Counted from the first letter of the stretch, positions 28,739-46,432 are shown. The stretch is 64,000 bases of DNA from Actinomycetes bacterium (GCA_021793295.1 JAJYTA010000001.1:1-64000), one strand, 5' to 3'. The notes: generated by a model from the letters alone, not told the origin. Translations and numbers: made by a program.

Positions 28739-29575
28739 TCAGCGCTTCTTGCCGGTCTTGCGGCGACGGACGATCTGACGGTTGCTCGGCTTGTTCTTCT
28801 TGCGGGTGCGGCCCTCAGGCATACCCGCCGGGTTGACCGGGTGCCGACCGCCCGACGTCTTGCCCTCGCCACCACCGTGCGGGTGGTCGACCGGGTTCAT
28901 CGCCACACCGCGCACCGAGGGCCGCTTGCCCTTCCAGCGCGACCGGCCGGCCTTGCCCCAGTGGATGTTCGAGTGTTCGGAGTTGCCGACCTCGCCCACC
29001 GTCGCACGGCAGCGCGCGTCGACGTTGCGGATCTCACCCGAAGGCATCCGCAACTGCGCCCACGTGCCTTCCTTGGCCACCAGCTGGACGCTGGAACCGG
29101 CCGAACGCGCGATCTTCGCGCCGCCACCGGGCCGCAGCTCGATCGCGTGCACGACCGTACCGACCGGGATGTTGCGCAGCGGCAGATTGTTGCCGGGCTT
29201 GATGTCGGCGCTGGGACCGGCCTCGATGCGCGCACCCTGCCGCAGCCGCGTCGGCGCGAGGATGTAGCGCTTGTCGCCGTCGGCGTAATGCAGCAGCGCG
29301 ATCCGCGACGTGCGGTTGGGGTCGTACTCGATGTGCGCGACCTTGGCCGGCACGCCGTCCTTGTCCGCACGGCGGAAGTCGATGACCCGGTACTGGCGCT
29401 TGTGGCCGCCACCCTGATGCCTGGTCGTGATTCGCCCGGAGCTGTTCCGCCCGCCCTTCTTGGGCAGCGGCCGCACGAGCGACTTCTCCGGCTCGGATCG
29501 GGTGATCTCGACGAAGTCGGCGACGCTGGAGCCACGCCGGCCCGGTGTCGTCGGCTTGTACTTTCGGATTGCCAT
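28739..29575 (-). CDS. rplB: 50S ribosomal protein L2
   Basis: L2 is essential for subunit association and peptidyl transfer. The 278-residue product has the conserved [22 protein letters not shown] loop, including the functional His of the DHPHGGGEG motif, and a basic N terminus ([18 protein letters not shown]). Confidence 0.98.
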   Translation of the reverse strand: MAIRKYKPTTPGRRGSSVADFVEITRSEPEKSLVRPLPKKGGRNSSGRITTRHQGGGHKRQYRVIDFRRADKDGVPAKVAHIEYDPNRTSRIALLHYADGDKRYILAPTRLRQGARIEAGPSADIKPGNNLPLRNIPVGTVVHAIELRPGGGAKIARSAGSSVQLVAKEGTWAQLRMPSGEIRNVDARCRATVGEVGNSEHSNIHWGKAGRSRWKGKRPSVRGVAMNPVDHPHGGGEGKTSGGRHPVNPAGMPEGRTRKKNKPSNRQIVRRRKTGKKR

Positions 29576-29612
29576 TCGTCGTAACCTCGATACTCGTATC
29601 CTCGGCCCTGGC

Positions 29613-29915
29613 TCAGCCGACCGGGCCGGAGAAGATGTCGATGCGCTGGCCCTCGGCCACGGTCACAATCGCGCGCTTGGTGTCCGGCCGCTTGCCCACA
29701 CCGAAGCGGGTCCGGCGGCGCTTGCCCTGGCGGTTGTGCGTGTTGACGCCGGTGACCTTGACGTTGAACACCTTCTCGACAGCGATCTTGATCTCGGTCT
29801 TGTTCGCATGGGGTGCGACCACGAAGGTGTACTTGTTCTCGTCGAGCAGCCCGTAACTCTTCTCGGACACGACCGGGACGAGCAGGATGTCGCGAGGATC
29901 CTTGATGGTGCTCAC
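29613..29915 (-). CDS. rplW: 50S ribosomal protein L23
   Basis: L23 is the main docking site for trigger factor and SRP at the tunnel exit. The 100-residue product contains [25 protein letters not shown] and [17 protein letters not shown]. Its start overlaps the rplD stop by four bases. Confidence 0.97.
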   Translation of the reverse strand: MSTIKDPRDILLVPVVSEKSYGLLDENKYTFVVAPHANKTEIKIAVEKVFNVKVTGVNTHNRQGKRRRTRFGVGKRPDTKRAIVTVAEGQRIDIFSGPVG

Positions 29916-30568
29916 TTGGCCTCCTCCTCAGCCTTGGCCGTCCGAGCGTGCCCGGCCACGAAAGCGTTCAGAGCGTCCTGGGTGAACACCACGTCGTCGG
30001 CGCACAGCACGTCGTACGTGTTGAGCTGGTCGGCGACGATCAGGTGCACCTGCGGCACGTTGCGCAGGCTCTTCACGCTCAGTTCGTCGCCGCGCTCGAC
30101 CACGACGAGCACGTTCTTGCGCTCGGTCAGGTTCTGCAGCGTGGCCATGGCGGTCTTCGTCGAAGGCGTGTCGCCGTCGACGAAGCGCGCGACCACGTGG
30201 ACCCGCCCGTGGCGGGCCCGGTCCGACAGCGCCCCGCGCAGCGCGGCGGCCTTCATCTTCTTCGGCGTGCGCTGGGCGTAACTACGCGGCTGCGGGCCGT
30301 GCACGATGCCACCGCCGGTGAACTGCGGCGCACGGATCGAGCCCTGCCGGGCGCGGCCGGTGCCCTTCTGCCGATAAGGCTTCGCACCGCCACCCGCGAC
30401 CTGGCCGCGGGTCTTGGTCGCATGGGTACCCTGCCGGGCCGCCGCCAACTGTGCCACCACGACCTGGTGGATCAGCGGCACGTTCACCTGGACGTCGAAG
30501 ATCTCGGCCGGCAGTTCGACCGTGCCGTCCGCGGCGCCCTTCGGGTCCAGAACGGAGACGGTACTCAT
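29912..30568 (-). CDS. rplD: 50S ribosomal protein L4
   Basis: L4 lines the exit tunnel and in enterobacteria also represses its own operon. The 218-residue product includes [39 protein letters not shown], the extended tunnel loop. Overlaps rplC and rplW by four bases each. Confidence 0.97.
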   Translation of the reverse strand: MSTVSVLDPKGAADGTVELPAEIFDVQVNVPLIHQVVVAQLAAARQGTHATKTRGQVAGGGAKPYRQKGTGRARQGSIRAPQFTGGGIVHGPQPRSYAQRTPKKMKAAALRGALSDRARHGRVHVVARFVDGDTPSTKTAMATLQNLTERKNVLVVVERGDELSVKSLRNVPQVHLIVADQLNTYDVLCADDVVFTQDALNAFVAGHARTAKAEEEAK

Positions 30569-31242
30569 TTCTTCGTCTCTCCCTTCGCCGCCGTGCGGAC
30601 GAACACCAAGCCACCGTCGGGGCCGGGAACCGCGCCCTTGAGCAGCAGCACGCCCTTCTCGGCGTCAACGGCGTGCACCGACACGTTCATCGTGGTGACG
30701 CGCTCGCCGCCCATCCGCCCGGGCAGCTTCTTACCCTTGAACACCCGGCCCGGCGTGGCGGCGCCGCCGATGGCGCCCGGCGAGCGGTGCTTGCCGTGCA
30801 CACCGTGCGAGGCGCGCAAGCCACCGAAGCCGTGGCGCTTCATGGCACCGGCGAAGCCCTTGCCCTTGGTCGTACCCGTCACGTCGACCAGCTCGCCGGC
30901 CTCGAACACCTCGGCGGTCAGCTCCTGACCGAGCGTGTACTCCGAGGCGTCAGCTGTGCGCACCTCGGCGATGTGCCGGCGCGCGGTGACTCCCGCCTTG
31001 TCGAAGTGTCCCTGCGCGGGCTTGGTCACCTTGCGCGGGTTCGGCGCACCGAACGCGATCTGCACCGCGTCGTATCCGTCCTTCTCCGGCGTGCGCACCT
31101 GGGTCACCACACAAGGCCCGGCCTTGACCACGGTGACGGGCACGACGCGATTGTTCTCGTCCCATACCTGGGTCATGCCGAGCTTCTCGCCGAGCAGCCC
31201 ACGAACAACGCGTCGAGCCGCGCCTGTCGTCTCTGTAGTCAT
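30565..31242 (-). CDS. rplC: 50S ribosomal protein L3
   Basis: L3 approaches the peptidyl-transferase centre. The 225-residue product has [25 protein letters not shown] near the start and the central loop [32 protein letters not shown]. It follows rpsJ by 14 bases. Confidence 0.98.
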   Translation of the reverse strand: MTTETTGAARRVVRGLLGEKLGMTQVWDENNRVVPVTVVKAGPCVVTQVRTPEKDGYDAVQIAFGAPNPRKVTKPAQGHFDKAGVTARRHIAEVRTADASEYTLGQELTAEVFEAGELVDVTGTTKGKGFAGAMKRHGFGGLRASHGVHGKHRSPGAIGGAATPGRVFKGKKLPGRMGGERVTTMNVSVHAVDAEKGVLLLKGAVPGPDGGLVFVRTAAKGETKK

Positions 31243-31256
31243 CGTTCGCGCGTCCC

Positions 31257-31565
31257 TTAGAGCTTGATCTCGATGTCGACACCGGCCGGCAAGTCGAGGC
31301 GCATCAGCGAGTCGACCGTCTTCGGCGTGGGGTCGATGATGTCGATCAGCCGCTTGTGTGTGCGCATCTCGAAGTGCTCGCGGCTGTCCTTGTACTTGTG
31401 CGGCGACCGGATGACGCAGTACACGTTCTTCTCGGTAGGCAGCGGCACCGGGCCTGCGACCACCGCGCCGGTGCGCGTCACCGTGTCGACGATCTTGCGC
31501 GCCGACGTGTCGATGACCTCGTGGTCATAGGCCTTGAGCCGGATGCGGATCTTCTGTCCCGCCAT
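31257..31565 (-). CDS. rpsJ: 30S ribosomal protein S10
   Basis: S10 is a head protein and, as NusE, a partner of NusB and NusG in antitermination. The 102-residue product [19 protein letters not shown] contains [24 protein letters not shown]. It is the first gene of the S10 operon, behind a leader of about 270 bases. Confidence 0.98.
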   Translation of the reverse strand: MAGQKIRIRLKAYDHEVIDTSARKIVDTVTRTGAVVAGPVPLPTEKNVYCVIRSPHKYKDSREHFEMRTHKRLIDIIDPTPKTVDSLMRLDLPAGVDIEIKL

Positions 31566-31642
31566 GGCTGCTTGTCGTCCTCACTCTTCGCACTGCTTGA
31601 GATCCGATCTGACCGAAACACTGGCCAGGCGCCCCGCCCGAC

Positions 31643-31666
31643 CGACCCCCGCGGTCGGGCGTGTCG
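31643..31666 (-). promoter_or_regulatory. 24-bp leader motif, S10 operon copy
   Basis: This 24-mer is identical to 36413-36436 in the rpsL leader. On the sense strand it begins CGACACGCCC and contains a CGACC-GCGGG-GGTCG hairpin; here flanking bases extend pairing to nine base pairs. It lies 78 bases before the rpsJ ATG. A shared leader RNA signal for ribosomal operons is the likely explanation. Confidence 0.55.
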
Positions 31667-31843
31667 CGATCCGGCACAAGGCACGGCTCGACGACACGCT
31701 TCGAGTCGAGGGGTTCTTCTGGAGGAGCCGACCCGGCCACCTCGTGGCCGAGCCTGCATGACGGAGTTCGACGCCGAGGGAGTCGGACCTTGCCGACTCT
31801 GGGCGCATAGCCCTGACGTCGCCCACCACCGAGCAACCTGAAC

Positions 31844-31874
31844 AGTATGCCAGACGGGATCGGCCTCTGGCCAA
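31844..31874 (-). promoter_or_regulatory. Candidate promoter of the S10 operon
   Basis: CATACT (-10, five of six) is preceded after 19 bases by TTGGCC. It is the best sigma-type match in the 430-bp tuf-rpsJ gap and gives a leader of about 270 bases. Confidence 0.5.
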
Positions 31875-31940
31875 TCGGGCGAGCCGGTCTGATCAGGACG
31901 ATGCTGTTCGCGTCGCCGTGCTGACCAAACCAACTCGTGC

Positions 31941-31988
31941 GTGAAGGGCGGTCGGTTGCCGCTGACTGCGGCCCCGGCCGCCCTTCAC
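31941..31988 (-). terminator. Terminator of tuf
   Basis: An 11-bp perfect inverted repeat (GTGAAGGGCGG / CCGCCCTTCAC) with an internal GC-rich loop begins nine bases after the tuf stop. This ends the str operon before the S10 promoter. Confidence 0.7.
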
Positions 31989-31997
31989 CTGACGAAC

Positions 31998-33194
31998 CTA
32001 CTTGATGATCTTCGTGACGTGACCGGCGCCGACCGTCCGCCCACCCTCACGGATGGCGAACTTGAGGTTCTCCTCCATGGCGACCGGCTGGATCAGCTCG
32101 ACCGACATGGTGGTGTTGTCGCCGGGCATGACCATCTCGGTGCCTTCCGGCAGCGTCACGACGCCGGTGACGTCGGTCGTGCGGAAGTAGAACTGCGGAC
32201 GGTAGTTGTTGAAGAACGGCGTGTGCCGCCCGCCCTCGTCCTTGCCGAGAATGTAGACCTGCGCCTCGAAGTTGGTGTGCGGCGTGGTGGTGCCGGGCTT
32301 CACGGCGACCATGCCGCGCTCGACGTCTTCGCGCTTCGTACCACGCAGCAGCAGACCGACGTTCTCACCCGCACGAGCCTCGTCCAGCGTCTTGCGGAAC
32401 ATCTCGACCGCGGTGACCGTGGTCTTCTGCGCCGGGCCCGGACGGATACCGACGAGCTCGACCTCTTCGTTGGCCTTCAGCACGCCGCGCTCGACCCGGC
32501 CGGTGACGACCGTGCCGCGCCCGGTGATGGTGAAGACGTCCTCGATCGGCATGAGGAACGGCTTCTCGATGTCGCGCACCGGGTCCGGGATGTTGGCGTC
32601 GACAGCGTCCATGAGCTCCTCGACGGACTTGACCCACTCCGGGTCGCCCTCGAGCGCCTTGAGCGCGGAGACCTTGACCACCGGAGCGTTGTCGCCGTCG
32701 AAGTCCTGCTCGCTGAGCAGCTCACGGACCTCCATCTCGACGAGCTCCATGATCTCCTCGTCGTCGACCATGTCGGCCTTGTTCAGCGCGACCAGGATGT
32801 ACGGCACGCCGACCTGACGGGCCAGCAGCACGTGCTCCTTGGTCTGCGGCATCGGGCCGTCGGTCGCGGCGACGACCAGAATGGCGCCGTCCATCTGCGC
32901 AGCGCCGGTGATCATGTTCTTCACGTAGTCGGCGTGACCGGGAGCGTCGACGTGCGCGTAGTGGCGCCGCTCGGTCTGGTACTCGACGTGCGAGATGTTG
33001 ATCGTGATGCCGCGCTGCTTCTCTTCCGGCGCCTTGTCGATGTCGTCGAACTGCGACGCGTCGTTCAGGTCCGGGAACTTGTCGTGCAGCACCTTCGTGA
33101 TCGCCGCGGTCAGCGTCGTCTTACCGTGGTCGACGTGCCCGATGGTACCGATGTTGACGTGCGGCTTGGTCCGCTCGAACTTCGCCTTAGCCAC
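31998..33194 (-). CDS. tuf: Elongation factor Tu
   Basis: EF-Tu delivers aminoacyl-tRNA to the ribosome. The 398-residue track ORF reads [31 protein letters not shown] (P-loop), DAPGHADYV (G3), NKADMV (G4) and ends [23 protein letters not shown] precedes the start. It is the last gene of the rpsL-rpsG-fusA-tuf operon, 123 bases after fusA. Confidence 0.99.
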   Translation of the reverse strand: MAKAKFERTKPHVNIGTIGHVDHGKTTLTAAITKVLHDKFPDLNDASQFDDIDKAPEEKQRGITINISHVEYQTERRHYAHVDAPGHADYVKNMITGAAQMDGAILVVAATDGPMPQTKEHVLLARQVGVPYILVALNKADMVDDEEIMELVEMEVRELLSEQDFDGDNAPVVKVSALKALEGDPEWVKSVEELMDAVDANIPDPVRDIEKPFLMPIEDVFTITGRGTVVTGRVERGVLKANEEVELVGIRPGPAQKTTVTAVEMFRKTLDEARAGENVGLLLRGTKREDVERGMVAVKPGTTTPHTNFEAQVYILGKDEGGRHTPFFNNYRPQFYFRTTDVTGVVTLPEGTEMVMPGDNTTMSVELIQPVAMEENLKFAIREGGRTVGAGHVTKIIK

Positions 33195-33317
33195 TGTGGG
33201 TCCTCCTGTTAGGACTCGTACGTTGCCGATGTCCCGCGAACGGTGCGCTCGGCTGGTTTTTCTTTTGGTCGGGTGTGCCTACGTGTTGCCGGCCGGGAGA
33301 AGGTACCCCGGAGACGA

Positions 33318-35423
33318 TCACTCGCCCCGGGCCTTCTTGATGATTTCCTCAGCCACGTTACGAGGCACTTCGGCATAGGAGTCGAAGTGCATCGAGTAGC
33401 TCGCCCGGCCCTGGGTCTTGCTGCGGAGGTCACCGACGTAGCCGAACATCTCCGACAGCGGGACCAGCGCCTTGATGATGCGCTGGCCGGCACGTTCCTC
33501 CATGGCCTGCACCTGGCCACGGCGGGAGTTGAGGTCGCCGATGACGTCACCCATGTACTCCTCCGGGGTGGTCACCTCGACCGCGAACACCGGCTCGAGC
33601 AGAACCGGGTCCGCGCGCCGCGCAGCCTCTTTGAACGCCATGGAACCGGCGATCTTGAATGCCAGCTCCGACGAGTCGACGTCGTGATACGCGCCGTCCT
33701 GCAGCGTGACCTTGACGTCGACCAGCGGGTATCCGGCGACCACACCGTGTTCCATGGCCTCCTGGCAGCCCTCGTCCACCGACGGGATGTACTCCCGCGG
33801 GATGCGGCCACCGGTGACGTTGTTGACGAACTCGTATCCGCCATCGCCGTCACCACCGGTGGGTTCGATGTCGATGATGACGCGGCCGAACTGGCCCGAA
33901 CCACCGGTCTGCTTCTTGTGGGTGTACTCGACCTTCTCGACCTTGCGGCGAATGGTCTCGCGGTAGGCCACCTGCGGCTTACCGATGTTGGCCTCGACCT
34001 TGAACTCGCGCTTCATCCGGTCGACGAACACCTCGAGGTGGAGCTCGCCCATCCCGGAGATGACCGTCTGCCCGGTCTCCTCGTCCGTGCGGACCTGGAA
34101 GGTCGGGTCTTCTTCGACCAGCCGCTGGATCGCCGTGGACAGCTTGTCCTGGTCGCCCTTCGTCTTCGGCTCGATGGCCACGTGGATGACCGGGGCCGGG
34201 AACTTCATCGACTCCAGGATCACCGGCTGGTTGGCGTCGGACAGCGTGTCACCCGTCGTGGTGTTCTTCAGGCCCATGACGGCGACGATCTGCCCGGCGC
34301 TCGCGCGCGTGATCTCTTCACGCTTGTTCGCGTGCATCCGGTAGATCTTGCCGATGCGCTCCTTGTGGCCCTTGGTGCTGTTGAGCACCTGAGTGCCGGC
34401 GGTGAGCGTGCCGGAGTACATCCGGACGAACGTGAGCTTGCCCAGGTGCGGGTCGGCCATGATCTTGAACGCCAACGACGACAACGGGGCGTCCTCATCG
34501 GGCTCGCGCTCGATGATTTCGTCCTCGTCGTTCATCGCGTGACCCTGCACTGCGCCGACGTCCTTCGGCGAGGGCAGGTAGTCGACGACGGCGTCGAGCA
34601 TCGGCTGCACGCCCTTGTTCTTGAACGCCGAACCGCACAGCACCGGGGTGACGCTGTTGGCGATGGTGGCGCGACGGATCGCCGCCTTGAGCTCCTCCTC
34701 CGACGGCTCCTTGCCGTCCAGGTAGAGCTCCATCATCGCTTCGTCGTTCTCCGCGAGGGTCTCGAGCAGCTTGTCGCGCCACTCGGCCGCGGCCTCGATG
34801 TGCGTGTCGGGGATGTCGACGGTGTCGTACATCTCCCCCAGCGGCGTGTCCGGCGACCAGATCAGGGCCTTCATCCGGACGAGGTCGACCAGTCCGCGGA
34901 AGTCCGCCTCGACGCCGATCGGCAGCTGGAGAACCAGCGGCGTCGCGTTGAGACGCGTGACGATCATGTCCACGCAGCGGTGGAACTCAGCGCCCGTACG
35001 GTCGAGCTTGTTGACGAAGCACATCCGCGGAACGCCGTACTTGTCCGCCTGGTGCCACACGGTCTCCGACTGCGGCTCGACCCCGGCGACCCCGTCGAAG
35101 ACGGCCACCGCGCCGTCCAGGACACGCAGGTTGCGCTCGACCTCGACGGTGAAGTCGACGTGGCCGGGGGTATCGATGATGTTGATGGTGTGGTCGTTCC
35201 ACTCGCAGGTCGTGGCAGCGGAGGTGATGGTGATACCCCGCTCCTGCTCCTGCTCCATCCAGTCCATCGTGGCGGCACCCTCGTGGGTCTCGCCGATCTT
35301 GTAGTTGATACCCGTGTAGTAGAGGATCCGCTCTGTGGTCGTGGTCTTGCCCGCGTCGATGTGGGCCATGATGCCGATGTTGCGGACCTTGGCCAGATCA
35401 ACTTTGCGGAGGTCGGTCGCCAT
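33318..35423 (-). CDS. fusA: Elongation factor G
   Basis: EF-G translocates tRNA and mRNA and, with RRF, recycles ribosomes. The 701-residue product has [15 protein letters not shown] (G1), [14 protein letters not shown] (G3), NKLDRTGA (G4) and all five domains at normal length. It follows rpsG by 42 bases. Confidence 0.99.
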   Translation of the reverse strand: MATDLRKVDLAKVRNIGIMAHIDAGKTTTTERILYYTGINYKIGETHEGAATMDWMEQEQERGITITSAATTCEWNDHTINIIDTPGHVDFTVEVERNLRVLDGAVAVFDGVAGVEPQSETVWHQADKYGVPRMCFVNKLDRTGAEFHRCVDMIVTRLNATPLVLQLPIGVEADFRGLVDLVRMKALIWSPDTPLGEMYDTVDIPDTHIEAAAEWRDKLLETLAENDEAMMELYLDGKEPSEEELKAAIRRATIANSVTPVLCGSAFKNKGVQPMLDAVVDYLPSPKDVGAVQGHAMNDEDEIIEREPDEDAPLSSLAFKIMADPHLGKLTFVRMYSGTLTAGTQVLNSTKGHKERIGKIYRMHANKREEITRASAGQIVAVMGLKNTTTGDTLSDANQPVILESMKFPAPVIHVAIEPKTKGDQDKLSTAIQRLVEEDPTFQVRTDEETGQTVISGMGELHLEVFVDRMKREFKVEANIGKPQVAYRETIRRKVEKVEYTHKKQTGGSGQFGRVIIDIEPTGGDGDGGYEFVNNVTGGRIPREYIPSVDEGCQEAMEHGVVAGYPLVDVKVTLQDGAYHDVDSSELAFKIAGSMAFKEAARRADPVLLEPVFAVEVTTPEEYMGDVIGDLNSRRGQVQAMEERAGQRIIKALVPLSEMFGYVGDLRSKTQGRASYSMHFDSYAEVPRNVAEEIIKKARGE

Positions 35424-35465
35424 TCGTGCGTCGCTTCCTGGGTTCGTCGGGTGCCTGCGCGCGGA

Positions 35466-35936
35466 CTACCAGCGGTAGTGCGCGAAGGCGCGGTTCGACT
35501 CGGCCATCTTGTGGGTGTCCTCGCGGCGCTTCACGCTGGCTCCGAGGCCGTTGGAGGCGTCGAGGATCTCGTTCATCAGTCGTTCGGTCATCGTCTTCTC
35601 GCGCCGCGCGCGCGAGTAGCTGACCAGCCACCGCAGCGCCAACGTGGTGCTGCGCCCAGCGCGCACCTCGATCGGCACCTGGTAGGTCGCGCCACCGACT
35701 CGGCGGCTGCGCACCTCGAGGGTGGGCTTGACGTTGTCCAGCGCGCGCTTGAGCGTCACGACCGGGTCGGTACCGGTCTTTTCGCGGCAGCCCTCCAGTG
35801 CACCGTGCACGATGCTCTCGGCGACGGACTTCTTACCATCGACGAGCACCTTGTTCACCAGCTGGGTCACCAGCGGCGAACCGTAGACCGGGTCGACGAC
35901 GACCGGTCGCTTCGGGGCCTGGCCCTTGCGCGGCAT
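35466..35936 (-). CDS. rpsG: 30S ribosomal protein S7
   Basis: S7 nucleates assembly of the 30S head and contacts the E-site tRNA. The true start is [22 protein letters not shown] at 35936, overlapping the rpsL stop by one base (TGATG); the track ORF carries 92 spurious upstream residues. The 156-residue length is standard. Confidence 0.98.
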   Translation of the reverse strand: MPRKGQAPKRPVVVDPVYGSPLVTQLVNKVLVDGKKSVAESIVHGALEGCREKTGTDPVVTLKRALDNVKPTLEVRSRRVGGATYQVPIEVRAGRSTTLALRWLVSYSRARREKTMTERLMNEILDASNGLGASVKRREDTHKMAESNRAFAHYRW

Positions 35937-36310
35937 CAGCTCTTCTCCTTCTTCGCGCCGTACCGACTGCGCGCCTGCTTGCGGTTCTTCACGCCCTGCG
36001 TGTCGAGCGAACCGCGGACGATCTTGTAACGGACGCCGGGCAGGTCCTTCACGCGACCGCCACGCACGAGCACCATCGAGTGCTCCTGCAAGTTGTGGCC
36101 CACGCCCGGGATGTAGGCGGTGACCTCGATCTGGCTGGTCAGTTTCACGCGGGCGACCTTCCGCAGAGCCGAGTTCGGCTTCTTCGGGGTGGTGGTGTAC
36201 ACGCGCGTGCACACACCACGCCGCTGCGGGCTGCCCTTGAGCGCCGGGGTCTTGTTCTTGCCGACCTTGTCCTGGCGGCCCTTACGGACCAGCTGCTGGA
36301 TCGTGGGCAC
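35936..36310 (-). CDS. rpsL: 30S ribosomal protein S12
   Basis: S12 acts at the decoding centre. The GTG at 36310 with GGAG five bases upstream starts [17 protein letters not shown]; the track ORF adds 71 residues of leader. The streptomycin-site lysines are wild type ([13 protein letters not shown] and [11 protein letters not shown]), so no ribosomal streptomycin resistance is predicted. Confidence 0.98.
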   Translation of the reverse strand: MPTIQQLVRKGRQDKVGKNKTPALKGSPQRRGVCTRVYTTTPKKPNSALRKVARVKLTSQIEVTAYIPGVGHNLQEHSMVLVRGGRVKDLPGVRYKIVRGSLDTQGVKNRKQARSRYGAKKEKS

Positions 36311-36412
36311 TACGTCTCCGTTGTCCTCGAACGTGTGTCGAACTGCCTCGACGTTTGGATTCTGCGGTTCACACCGGTCGTTGACGGCGTGAAGCGACGG
36401 CGGCCGCTGCTG

Positions 36413-36436
36413 CGACCCCCGCGGTCGGGCGTGTCG
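36413..36436 (-). promoter_or_regulatory. 24-bp leader motif, str operon copy
   Basis: Identical to the motif in the S10 leader. It lies 103 bases before the rpsL start and about 120 bases after the promoter -10 box, so it would be transcribed. The core CGACC-GCGGG-GGTCG hairpin is conserved while flanks differ. Confidence 0.55.
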
Positions 36437-36557
36437 GCCCGATTCCGCTCCACATGACCGAGCCCGATCGGTGTGGTCGGTGGATCTGTCCGGCAAATCG
36501 GCCAACTCGTCGGCTGGGCGCACCGGATTGCCCGGAGCAGTCCAGGCACGAGGATTG

Positions 36558-36587
36558 AGATTACCCGCTCGAGGGCACCCAGGTCAA
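36558..36587 (-). promoter_or_regulatory. Promoter of the str operon
   Basis: TTGACC is followed after 18 bases by TAATCT on the minus strand, a strong housekeeping-type promoter. It matches the rplM promoter in -35 hexamer and spacing and yields a leader of about 240 bases ahead of rpsL. Confidence 0.78.
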
Positions 36588-36898
36588 AGCGGGCTGCATC
36601 AGATTTCCAGCGGGTTCCCTACAACTTAACCCAGGACGAAGCTTCTCGTCATCCGGTGCCCACCGCCACGCCGCCCATACCGGACAGCCCGGGCCGCCGG
36701 CGACCCGGACGCGGTCCCCGCCGATGCGTGGACGCCATGGCGAAGTCGTCTGCTCGCAGCCTCGATGACCAGCGCGTTTACCGCCACGGCTAACGGGCGG
36801 GCAGGTGCGGCCGGCCCGGAGGCGACGCAATAGAATTGGGGGACGCCGCGTGTCCGGCCGGCAGCGCCGCGACGCCACGCCCTGGAGGTGCCGTTTCG

Positions 36899-37411
36899 AT
36901 GGCCGAACGCAAACCGTCGGGAATCAGCTTCGAATCGTGGATCGACAAGCAGATCCGCGAAGCTGAGGAACGCGGCGCGTTCGACAACTTGCCCGGCACC
37001 GGCAAGCCGCTGCCGAATCTGCACCGGGCCAACGACGAGATGTGGTGGGTGCGTGAGAAACTCGCCCAGGAAGGGCTGTCGTCCGACGACGTCCTCCCGA
37101 CACCGCTGAAGCTGCGCAAAGAGAAGCACCGCCTGCGCGAGACCGTCAGCACCTTACGCTCGGAACGACAGGTACGAGATGCCGTGGCCGAACTGAACAC
37201 GCGCATCATGGACTGGCTGCGGGCACCGTCGGGTCCGCAGATTCCGATCAGACCGGCCGATGCCGATTCCGTCGTGGACCAATGGCGCGCCGACCGTGCG
37301 GCCGCTCAGCCGCCCACGCAGCAGGCCGCACCTGCACCAGCCGAGCCGTCTCGCGGCGTCACGTCGGCACGCCTGTCGTGGTGGCGGCGACCGTTCGGTG
37401 CGCGCCGGTGA
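36899..37411 (+). CDS. DUF1992 (DnaJC28-like) protein
   Basis: The 170-residue product begins MAERKPSGISFESWIDKQIREAEERGAFDNLPGTGKPLP, the diagnostic DUF1992 signature also found in DNAJC28 proteins. No J domain is present. A GGAGG ribosome site precedes the ATG at 36899; the track start is 21 codons upstream. The C-terminal third is Pro/Ala-rich. The function is not established. Confidence 0.88.
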   Translation: MAERKPSGISFESWIDKQIREAEERGAFDNLPGTGKPLPNLHRANDEMWWVREKLAQEGLSSDDVLPTPLKLRKEKHRLRETVSTLRSERQVRDAVAELNTRIMDWLRAPSGPQIPIRPADADSVVDQWRADRAAAQPPTQQAAPAPAEPSRGVTSARLSWWRRPFGARR

Positions 37412-37454
37412 GGTGACCGCCCAGGCGACGATGGCCTCGTGCGCGAGGCGACGA

Positions 37455-38210
37455 TCAGCATCGGTATCCGCCGTCAGCCAAGCCCGCCTCCTGCTCCAGA
37501 GGGTGCCGGCACGGGTCGTTCGGGTTGTGCCGAACGAGGTAGGCCCAGATGAACCGGACGAAGCCGTAGCGCGCCCACTGCTCGGAGTGCACCTTCTCGT
37601 GCCGAAGCAGGCGGTGCAGACTCGGCGCAGCCGAGCCCCTCGGCGCCCGGCCGGACTCTATCGCCTCGGACAGAACGCGCGCCGGTTGGTCATTCGAGCC
37701 GTTGACGACGAAGACGTCCCCCCACGTGGTGCCGGCGCGCGCAGTGAACATGTCGACCGCGTTCGGCACCGGCCCGATCTTGGGCCCGGCGGCCGCCATC
37801 ATCGTTCCGCCCGGAGTGGCCACCACGGCTCCGCCGGTGCGTAGGATCAGCCCCACGTCGCCGGTCGTCAGGCCGAGCGGGCCCCGATAGGTCCATGCGT
37901 TGCGTTCACGCCGATTCGTCGTGCTCGGCCGACCGCCGTTGAGCAACTCGGTGACCCGGCTCAGGTGCCGGGCGCTGGCGGCGGCACTGATCCGCACGTA
38001 CGGCCGTCCGCTCGGCGCGCGCCACACGGTCAGCGCCTCGAGCGCCTCGAACGTCGTCGGTTCGACACCTTCCTGCTGGGCGCGCGCCACGACGTCGCGG
38101 GGACCCGACACCGTCGGCAACGTCCACCAGACCCACTCCCGGTACAACGCTGTCGGCTCGGCGGCGCCGAGCAAGCCAGCCTGACGCAGGTGATCGATGC
38201 TCGTGGCCAC
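37455..38210 (-). CDS. Putative HExxH metalloprotein, uncharacterised
   Basis: I do not recognise a named family. The C-terminal part has HEKVHSEQWARYG, an HExxH zinc motif, followed 27 residues later by LEQEAG, whose Glu could be the third ligand as in gluzincins. No signal peptide is visible. The GTG at 38210 is the conventional start, but a CTG at 38243 has GGGAGG six bases upstream and an open in-frame extension (LYDAERFDSAG), so initiation at CTG is possible. It lies downstream of no clear operon partner. Confidence 0.7.
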   Translation of the reverse strand: MATSIDHLRQAGLLGAAEPTALYREWVWWTLPTVSGPRDVVARAQQEGVEPTTFEALEALTVWRAPSGRPYVRISAAASARHLSRVTELLNGGRPSTTNRRERNAWTYRGPLGLTTGDVGLILRTGGAVVATPGGTMMAAAGPKIGPVPNAVDMFTARAGTTWGDVFVVNGSNDQPARVLSEAIESGRAPRGSAAPSLHRLLRHEKVHSEQWARYGFVRFIWAYLVRHNPNDPCRHPLEQEAGLADGGYRC

Positions 38211-38382
38211 ACCTGCGCTGTCGAAACGCTCGGCGTCGTACAGCGATGACCTCCCAACTCAGCCTGCCGTGGCGTCACGGTGACTCGGCCGGCACACCCG
38301 ACGCGGATCGGACACTTCATCAGTATGAGCCGCGCAGACGGCGATACGGACCATCCGAGCCGACGCGGGCGCGGCGACGAAA

Positions 38383-38419
38383 AGGGCGGTGCGATCGCCG
38401 ATCGCGATCGCACCGCCCT
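38383..38419 (-). terminator. Intrinsic terminator of rpoC
   Basis: A perfect 15-bp inverted repeat (AGGGCGGTGCGATCG / CGATCGCACCGCCCT) with a seven-base loop lies 26 bases after the rpoC stop, followed by TTTT on the minus strand. Confidence 0.85.
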
Positions 38420-38445
38420 GTTGTCGAACTAGGCGGACCTGGACC

Positions 38446-42357
<3,912 letters not shown>

Positions 42358-42541
42358 GTGTGTCCTTCTCTCGCTAAGTATCTCGCTGTTTGTCGTCGAT
42401 GCTGTGACCGGAGTGCGGCTCACGCCACGGAGTTGGCGGCGGGGTGATCTGCTTCGGTGGTGCGTTGAAACCTGCGCATCTCACCCCGCCACCAACTTTC
42501 ACTGTCCGTGCGCTCCGTGGCCGGTCATGGTTGTCTACGCG

Positions 42542-46009
<3,468 letters not shown>

Positions 46010-46104
46010 CAGGGGTCCTTCCGAGGGCACACGGATGGAGTTAATCGCATGGTCGCGCCATCACCGGCACATGAAGACGTGAGCAGACGACAGCGCAAAG
46101 CTGC

Positions 46105-46134
46105 AGTCTAACCCAAAGGGCACACTGCTGTCGA
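46105..46134 (-). promoter_or_regulatory. Candidate promoter of rpoBC
   Basis: TCGACA and TAGACT are separated by 18 bases on the minus strand, followed by GCAGCTTTGCGCTG. It gives an untranslated leader of about 90 bases before the rpoB TTG, so rpoBC can be transcribed apart from rplJL. Confidence 0.6.
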
Positions 46135-46386
46135 GTGGCGTGCCACTCCAGTCCTGATTCTCCCTTGCATCTCCCACCTCGGTACCCCCGAAGCATCTCG
46201 TCCCGGCCGCGGTCCCGTCAAGCACCGACCCACGCGAACGGAACGATTTCACGCGGCCGAAGCCGGTCAGCGAAATATCAACAACTTCGTCACCAGCACG
46301 AATATCAGTCATCGGCCAGCGAGTCGATGTTGGCGGGTGAACAGCGACACACCCGGCCCGCGCGTATCACGACGGCCCGTCGTGAC

Positions 46387-46432
46387 ACGCACAACGGCCG
46401 TGCCACCGACCCTCGAAGATCGGTGGCACGGC
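46387..46432 (-). terminator. Hairpin downstream of rplJL
   Basis: GGCCGTGCCACCGA and TCGGTGGCACGGCC form a perfect 14-bp stem with a 10-base loop about 95 bases after the rplL stop. It probably terminates or attenuates rplJL transcription before rpoB. There is no T-run. Confidence 0.7.

Larger units (their letters stand above)
31566..31997 (-). other. tuf-rpsJ intergenic region
   Basis: This 432-bp gap has no convincing gene. From the tuf side it contains the tuf terminator hairpin (31941-31988), the candidate S10 promoter (31844-31874), hairpins in the leader (for example GAGTCGG/CCGACTC at 31779-31800 and a CGGCCAC/GTGGCCG stem near 31735-31752), and the 24-bp shared motif. Confidence 0.7.
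36311..36898. other. Divergent rpsL / DUF1992 intergenic region
   Basis: The 588-bp gap contains the rpsL leader with its 24-bp motif and promoter on the minus strand. On the plus strand TAGAAT at 36831-36836 is a plausible -10 box for the DUF1992 gene but lacks a good -35. ORFs listed in this stretch show no coding bias or recognisable product. Confidence 0.65.

Noticed and set aside
33243-36029. 928-residue plus-strand ORF antisense to fusA and rpsG
   Set aside because: Covers two confirmed genes and their gap; His/Arg/Val-rich shadow composition with no motif.
35936-36310. Streptomycin resistance in S12
   Set aside because: The two critical lysines are wild type.
46061-46312. 83-residue minus ORF in the rpoB leader
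   Set aside because: It overlaps the predicted rpoB promoter and has no ribosome site or recognisable sequence.
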